A stretch of 9,946 nucleotides of DNA from Nitrospirota bacterium (GTDB lineage: Bacteria > Nitrospinota > Nitrospinia > Nitrospinales > Nitrospinaceae), in NCBI GenBank assembly GCA_030600405.1, contig JAUVMD010000021.1, positions 1 through 9,946 on the forward strand, in the 5' to 3' direction. The position numbers were made by a program, and so were the translations under genes. Under the pieces are notes generated by a model. It saw only the letters and a program-made list of their open reading frames with translations, was not told the origin of the DNA and did no database searches. How positions within the stretch are numbered: position 1 is the stretch's first letter; each line of letters opens with the position of its first letter. Of the stretch, positions 5,882 to 9,946 are shown one piece after another.

Positions 5882-6703
5882 CTAATCCATGACCAGGGTT
5901 TTGAGCCGTTTTGCCAGATCCGATCCGCGGATGATTTTGCGCGCCGGCCTTTCCATCAGGTTGAGGCTCATGTACAGCCGTTCCAGATTGCCAAAGGTTT
6001 TGGATTCCGCAATGGCTTCGCCGCCGGCATCCCGAATCTCGTTGCGCCAGATGCTCAGATCTCGCTGGGTTTTCAGGTTATCAGAATTCGATAATGCTTT
6101 TGCTCCCTCATCCCCGAGTCCGTTACTGCACAGATACAACCGCCTCAGACCGGTTAGGGTTTGCGAGTGTGCCAGTGCCCTGACCCCGACATCCCCGCAT
6201 TGCGTGCTATCCAGATGCAGGGCTTCCAGTTTTGGAAAATTATTCGATTGCGCCAGCGCCTGGATACCCTCCGCACCAATCGGATTGAAATCGAGAAACA
6301 GTTCCTCCAGATTTTGAAAATGCTGCGACTCGGCAAACGCCCGCGCTCCTTCTGGACCGATGTCGTTGGCCTCCAGCATCAGGCAGGTCAGGCCTTTCGC
6401 TATTTCCGATTGAGCCAAAGACCGCGCCGCGCCGTCGCTCAGCATATTGTGGTTGAGGTACAGCGAGCGCACATTACCCTGGAGGTTCTCCAGCGCCTCG
6501 ATTTCTTGGTCGCCCAACTGGTTGTTGCTGAGGTACAGCTTCTCGACTTTAGGGAATGATTCCCATTCGGCCAGCAGTTTTAACTCTTCCAAGCCGATAT
6601 TTTTGTTTTCCAGATCCAGCAGGCTCTGCTCTTCCACAAATGCTTTCTGAAAAAGCACCTCCGCCTCCGGACGGTCCAGTTTTTCCAAAGATTTCAACTC
6701 CAT
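5882..6703 (-). CDS. Leucine-rich-repeat protein, ribonuclease-inhibitor-like repeats
   Basis: A 273-residue protein with about eight repeats of 27 residues, beginning near residue 28 and running almost to the end. The repeat pattern is LxxLxLxxNxIGxEGAxALAxSxxFxN, seen clearly in LEELFLDFNPIGAEGIQALA and LRRLYLCSNGLGDEGAKALS. This is the ribonuclease-inhibitor-like class (LRR_6), which builds a curved binding surface. There is no signal peptide or membrane segment, so it should be cytoplasmic, and no enzymatic or effector domain is attached. The partner is unknown. The ATG at 6703 has a poor ribosome binding site. The stop overlaps the ribosome binding site of the small membrane protein downstream, indicating one transcript. 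Repeat 7 is less regular (QRDLSIWRNEIRDAG). Confidence 0.82.
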   Translation of the reverse strand: MELKSLEKLDRPEAEVLFQKAFVEEQSLLDLENKNIGLEELKLLAEWESFPKVEKLYLSNNQLGDQEIEALENLQGNVRSLYLNHNMLSDGAARSLAQSEIAKGLTCLMLEANDIGPEGARAFAESQHFQNLEELFLDFNPIGAEGIQALAQSNNFPKLEALHLDSTQCGDVGVRALAHSQTLTGLRRLYLCSNGLGDEGAKALSNSDNLKTQRDLSIWRNEIRDAGGEAIAESKTFGNLERLYMSLNLMERPARKIIRGSDLAKRLKTLVMD

Positions 6704-6824
6704 TTCTTGTATAGTAACAGCCGCAGTGTGATACTAATCTATAGGATTTAGTTGAAAAGATCAAATGCTCTCCGGGGCCGGACTGAGGTTTCCCGGAAGG
6801 CCGGTTGCAAAGGATTCTGAGTCT
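6704..6824. promoter_or_regulatory. Divergent control region between the LRR cluster and ald
   Basis: For the leftward LRR gene a weak promoter is possible: TTGATC at 6763-6758 and TAGATT at 6740-6735 with a 17-nt spacer. For ald, TTGTAT at 6707-6712 and an extended -10 TGTGATACT ending at 6735 are possible. The ald leader contains a hairpin, TCCGGG 6771-6776 with CCCGGA 6792-6797, and two GGCCGG repeats. None of these is strong; the two candidate promoters overlap. Confidence 0.3.
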
Positions 6825-7937
6825 ATGATTATAGGGGTTCCCAAAGAAATCAAGGAAGATGAATACCGGGTGTCTATGACTCCCGCCGGAGCGGCGGAGT
6901 TGATCTCCGATGGACATAGCGTGCTCATCGAGAGAGGAGCGGGGGAGGGTAGCGGTATTTACGATGTCCAGTATGAGGCCGTTGGTGCCGAAACCGTTTC
7001 CTGTGACCAGGTGTTTGAACGGGCGGAGATGATCGTCAAGGTCAAGGAACCTGTAGCGTCCGAATTCGATAAGTTGAAAGAGGGCCAAATTTTATACACT
7101 TACCTTCATTTGGCGCCCGCGCCGGAGTTGACTGATGCCTTATTAAGACGGAAAATCATCGGCGTTGCTTACGAAACAGTGCAGTTGGAAGACGGCTCCC
7201 TGCCTCTTTTGATTCCCATGAGCGAGGTGGCTGGGCGCATGTCCGTCCACGAAGGAGCCAAGTACCTGGAACGGGAGAACGGCGGGCGAGGCATATTGTT
7301 GGGCGGCGTACCGGGGGTGGACCCCGGCCATGTGATGATCGTTGGCGGCGGTATCGTCGGTATCAACGCCGCTAAAATGGCCGTCGGTACCGGGGCGAGT
7401 GTCACGCTACTGGATGTGAGCTTGCCTCGCCTGCGTTATATTGACGATATTTTCGGCGGGCGCGTCAAAACCATCATGTCCAACAAACTCAACATCGAGG
7501 AGTTCTCCCAATTGGCCGACCTGTTGATCGGCGCGGTACTCCTGGCCGGCGCGAAATCCCCTAAATTGATTTCCCGCGAGATGATCAGAGACATGATGCC
7601 CGGTTCGGTGGTGGTGGATGTCGGTATTGATCAGGGCGGTATCCTCGAAACCTCGCGTCCCACCACCCACAGCAACCCGATTTTCATGGTCGATGATGTG
7701 GTGCATTACTGCGTATCTAATATGCCGGGTGCTCTGGCCCGCACCTCCACCTATGCGCTGACCAACGCCACTCTGCCCTACGCCCGCGAACTGGCTGGAA
7801 AAGGATTGCAAAAAGCCCTTCAAGGAAATGTAGCCCTGAGCCGCGGGCTCAATCTTTTCAAGGGGAAAGTGACCCATCCGGCGGTGGCCGAAGCGTTGGA
7901 TAAGGAATATGTTCCTCCCGAAAAGGTTTTGAGTTAG
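6825..7937 (+). CDS. ald: Alanine dehydrogenase
   Basis: Converts L-alanine, NAD+ and water to pyruvate, ammonia and NADH, and the reverse, in the cytoplasm; it links amino-acid nitrogen to central carbon and can recycle NADH. Seen: 370 residues, the usual length. Family residues are all present: Arg15 and Lys74 (in VKVKEP) for pyruvate binding, catalytic His95 (in YLHLAP) and Asp269 (in GIDQGG), and Asn299 (in CVSNMPG). The Rossmann fingerprint GGGIVG is at 174-179, with Asp197 at the end of the next strand, as expected for NAD preference. The start ATG at 6825 has AAAGGA 10 nt upstream; an in-frame ATG at 6765 would add 20 unrelated residues and lacks a ribosome binding site, so it is rejected. 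The gene appears to be transcribed alone, divergent from the LRR cluster and followed by a hairpin. Confidence 0.96.
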   Translation: MIIGVPKEIKEDEYRVSMTPAGAAELISDGHSVLIERGAGEGSGIYDVQYEAVGAETVSCDQVFERAEMIVKVKEPVASEFDKLKEGQILYTYLHLAPAPELTDALLRRKIIGVAYETVQLEDGSLPLLIPMSEVAGRMSVHEGAKYLERENGGRGILLGGVPGVDPGHVMIVGGGIVGINAAKMAVGTGASVTLLDVSLPRLRYIDDIFGGRVKTIMSNKLNIEEFSQLADLLIGAVLLAGAKSPKLISREMIRDMMPGSVVVDVGIDQGGILETSRPTTHSNPIFMVDDVVHYCVSNMPGALARTSTYALTNATLPYARELAGKGLQKALQGNVALSRGLNLFKGKVTHPAVAEALDKEYVPPEKVLS

Positions 7938-7957
7938 ACTTAGGCCAAAATTGATCC

Positions 7958-7981
7958 TTCCCCGGAATTCCTTCCGGGGGA
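7958..7981 (+). terminator. Terminator-like hairpin after ald
   Basis: CCCCGGAA (7960-7967), loop TTCC, and TTCCGGGG (7972-7979) form a perfect 8-bp GC-rich stem, extended by a T-G and a T-A pair to 10 bp. It starts 20 nt after the ald stop. The following bases (TTCCATCTTATCCTT) are only moderately T-rich, so termination may be incomplete. Confidence 0.55.
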
Positions 7982-8011
7982 TTCCATCTTATCCTTAAAT
8001 CTATTACGCGT

Positions 8012-9946
8012 ATGCGGCATTCCAATTTCGTCCATTTACACGTGCATACCCATTACAGCCTGCTGGACTCGTCCCTGCGCCACAAGGCTTTGTTCCAGCG
8101 GGCTGCCGAGCTCCGGATGCCCGCCGTCGCCATGACCGACCACGCCAATCTATTCGGGGCCATGGAGTTTAATGCCTGGGCGAAAAAACACGGGCTCAAA
8201 CCCATCATCGGGTGCGAGGTGTATGTCGCTCCCGAAAGCCGCCTGAAAAAAGACACCAACCACAGCCTGCGCGACGCGTCATACCATTTGATTCTGCTAG
8301 CCAAAAACGATACCGGTTACAAAAACCTGCTGAAGCTGGTGACCCAAGGCTACCTGGAAGGATTCTATTATAAGCCGCGCATCGATAAAGAACTGTTGGC
8401 GGAAAACGGCGAAGGGTTGATCGCGCTCTCCTCCTGCAACCGGGGCGAGGTAGCGCATCACCTCAACAAGGAGAACATTCCGCGTGCCACCAAGATGGCC
8501 GAGCAGTACCGGGATATCATGGGGGAGGATAATTTTTACCTGGAACTGCAGGACCACAAACTGGAATGGCAGGAGGGGATCAACAAGGGCCTCCTGGAGA
8601 TCAGCAAAAAAACAGGCATCCCCGTAGTGGCCACCAACAACTGCCATTACCTCGACCGGGAAGATTTCCGCGCCCACGAAATTCTGTTGTGCCTGCAGAC
8701 CGGCAAAACGATGGAAGACCCGTATCGGATGAAGTACCACTCCGACGAATATTATTTCAAATCGGCGGAGGAGATGACCGAGTTGTTCCAGCAGGTGCCG
8801 GAAGCCATCGAGAACACCATCAAAATTGCCGAGCGCTGCAATCTGGAGATGGAGTTGGGCATCGACAACCTGCCGGAATATCCTGTGCCAGAGCCCTACA
8901 CGTTATCGACCTATCTCGGAGAGCGGGCGAAGGAAGGCCTGCAGGAGCGGTTCGATACCCTGAAACGGCTGGGGCAGACTTTCGACCTGGCGGTTTATGA
9001 AGCGCGCCTGGAAGAAGAACTGCAGATCATCCAGAAGATGGGATACCCCGGATACTTTCTGATCGTGTGGGATTTCATCCGTCATGCGCGGGAGCACGGC
9101 ATACCGGTAGGACCGGGACGCGGCTCCGCGGCGGGGAGCCTGGTGGCGTATTCGCTGAAGATTACCGATCTCGATCCCATCCAGTACGGCCTGCTATTCG
9201 AGCGCTTCTTGAACCCAGAGCGGGTGAGCATGCCCGATATCGATATTGATTTCTGCATGGACCGGCGCGACGAGGTGATCAAATACGTTTCGGAAAAATA
9301 CGGCGGCAACGCCTTCGTCAGCCAGATCATCACTTTCGGAAGTATGAACGCCAAGGCGGTTATCCGCGATGTAGGCCGGGTGTTGGGGATGACCTACGGC
9401 GAGGTCGACAAGATTGCCAAGCTGATCCCCAACCGGTTGAACATCACGCTCACCGAAGCGTTCAAGGAGGAGCCGAAGTTCAAGGAAATGCGCAAGGAGA
9501 ACGCCAACGTCGATGAGTTGTTGAATATTGCTCTCCGGCTCGAAGGCCTGCCACGCCACTGCTCGACCCATGCGGCGGGGGTGGTGATTTCTCCGAAGCC
9601 GCTCACCGAGTTCCTTCCTCTTTATAAAGGAAGCAACGATGAAGTGGTCACCCAGTTTTCGATGAACAACATCGAAAAGCTGGGATTGCTGAAGATGGAC
9701 TTTCTTGGCCTGCGCACGTTGACGGTCATCCATAACGCTCTCAAGCTCATTCAATCCTCTATGGGGACGGAGCTTGACATCAACACGATTCCCAAGGACG
9801 ATGCCAAAACCTTCGAACTGCTCAGCGATGCCCGCACGCGCGGCGTGTTTCAACTGGAAAGTTCCGGCATGCGCGATCTGCTCAAGAAAATGAAGCCGGA
9901 CAGCTTCGAAGACATTATCGCTCTGTTGGCGTTGTTCCGGCCCGGA
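8012..9946 (+). CDS. dnaE: DNA polymerase III alpha subunit, C-terminus beyond window
   Basis: The catalytic subunit of the replicative DNA polymerase. The first 645 codons are present, out of about 1150 usual. The N-terminal PHP domain holds HLHVHTHYSLLD (His10, His12, Asp19), TDHANLFG (His44), Glu69, His92 and Cys142, then TNNCHY at 208-213. The polymerase core follows: PGRGSAAGSLVAY just before residue 380, the catalytic pair Asp409 and Asp411 in PDIDIDFCMDRRDEV, and the third catalytic Asp563 in KMDFLGLRTLT. These correspond to E. coli Asp401, Asp403 and Asp555, with a constant offset of 8. The fragment stops at FRPG in the palm. The ATG at 8012 fits the family N-terminus, but no ribosome binding site is visible before it. 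The tau-binding region, beta-clamp motif and OB domain are beyond the edge. Nothing suggests a frameshift. Confidence 0.97.
   Translation, partial: MRHSNFVHLHVHTHYSLLDSSLRHKALFQRAAELRMPAVAMTDHANLFGAMEFNAWAKKHGLKPIIGCEVYVAPESRLKKDTNHSLRDASYHLILLAKNDTGYKNLLKLVTQGYLEGFYYKPRIDKELLAENGEGLIALSSCNRGEVAHHLNKENIPRATKMAEQYRDIMGEDNFYLELQDHKLEWQEGINKGLLEISKKTGIPVVATNNCHYLDREDFRAHEILLCLQTGKTMEDPYRMKYHSDEYYFKSAEEMTELFQQVPEAIENTIKIAERCNLEMELGIDNLPEYPVPEPYTLSTYLGERAKEGLQERFDTLKRLGQTFDLAVYEARLEEELQIIQKMGYPGYFLIVWDFIRHAREHGIPVGPGRGSAAGSLVAYSLKITDLDPIQYGLLFERFLNPERVSMPDIDIDFCMDRRDEVIKYVSEKYGGNAFVSQIITFGSMNAKAVIRDVGRVLGMTYGEVDKIAKLIPNRLNITLTEAFKEEPKFKEMRKENANVDELLNIALRLEGLPRHCSTHAAGVVISPKPLTEFLPLYKGSNDEVVTQFSMNNIEKLGLLKMDFLGLRTLTVIHNALKLIQSSMGTELDINTIPKDDAKTFELLSDARTRGVFQLESSGMRDLLKKMKPDSFEDIIALLALFRPG

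Noticed and set aside
5703..5885. 60-codon plus-strand frame
   Set aside because: It is antisense to the 42-residue membrane protein, which has the far better ribosome binding site; the plus-strand product is merely acidic and low in complexity.
6549..7088. 179-codon minus-strand frame across the LRR gene start and ald
   Set aside because: It overlaps two well-supported genes in other frames and its translation has no recognisable domain.
9194..9853. 219-codon open frame on the minus strand
   Set aside because: It lies wholly within dnaE, whose frame carries the catalytic motifs. The antisense translation shows no recognisable family and is a shadow of codon bias.

Overview
The window reads as a piece of chromosome from a Gram-negative bacterium of moderate GC content, holding ordinary housekeeping genes and a few poorly described exported or repeat proteins. 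Two lipoprotein signal peptides, a Bpt-type N-end-rule transferase and a periplasmic TlpA-like thioredoxin point to a two-membrane organism. The protein sequences would fit a Nitrospinota or deltaproteobacterium-like lineage, but that is an impression and not a demonstrated assignment. I see no rRNA, tRNA, CRISPR array, IS element or phage gene. No stretch over 300 bases lacks a gene; the largest gap is about 230 bases.

Layout. Bases 1-1615 hold three leftward genes: a TIGR04283-like family 2 glycosyltransferase, a membrane-anchored six-cysteine protein resembling the PCYCGC family, and a membrane-anchored TlpA/ResA-type thioredoxin cut by the left edge. The last two are 8 nt apart behind a perfect -10 box and probably act together on thiols or metal outside the cytoplasm. 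A rightward bpt gene (1846-2625) follows and converges on the next block.

Bases 2644-4959 hold two tandem leftward paralogues, each a lipoprotein made of about ten ankyrin repeats. Each has its own promoter, and both share the same 12-bp block around a TTGACA -35 box. The promoter of the upstream copy also carries a perfect 17-bp palindrome. Bases 5160-6703 form a second leftward cluster: a signal-less leucine-rich-repeat protein, a 42-residue single-pass membrane protein with an excellent ribosome binding site, and an exported lipocalin-like protein.

From 6704 the genes run rightward: alanine dehydrogenase (ald, complete, all expected catalytic residues present), a GC-rich terminator-like hairpin, and the first 645 codons of the DNA polymerase III alpha subunit (dnaE), cut by the right edge. 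The dnaE PHP domain keeps most of its metal-binding residues but has Asn where the family usually has Asp.

No defence system or other obviously new machinery is visible. The most unusual parts are the duplicated ankyrin lipoproteins with their regulatory region, the small membrane protein in the LRR cluster, and the cysteine-rich protein/thioredoxin pair.
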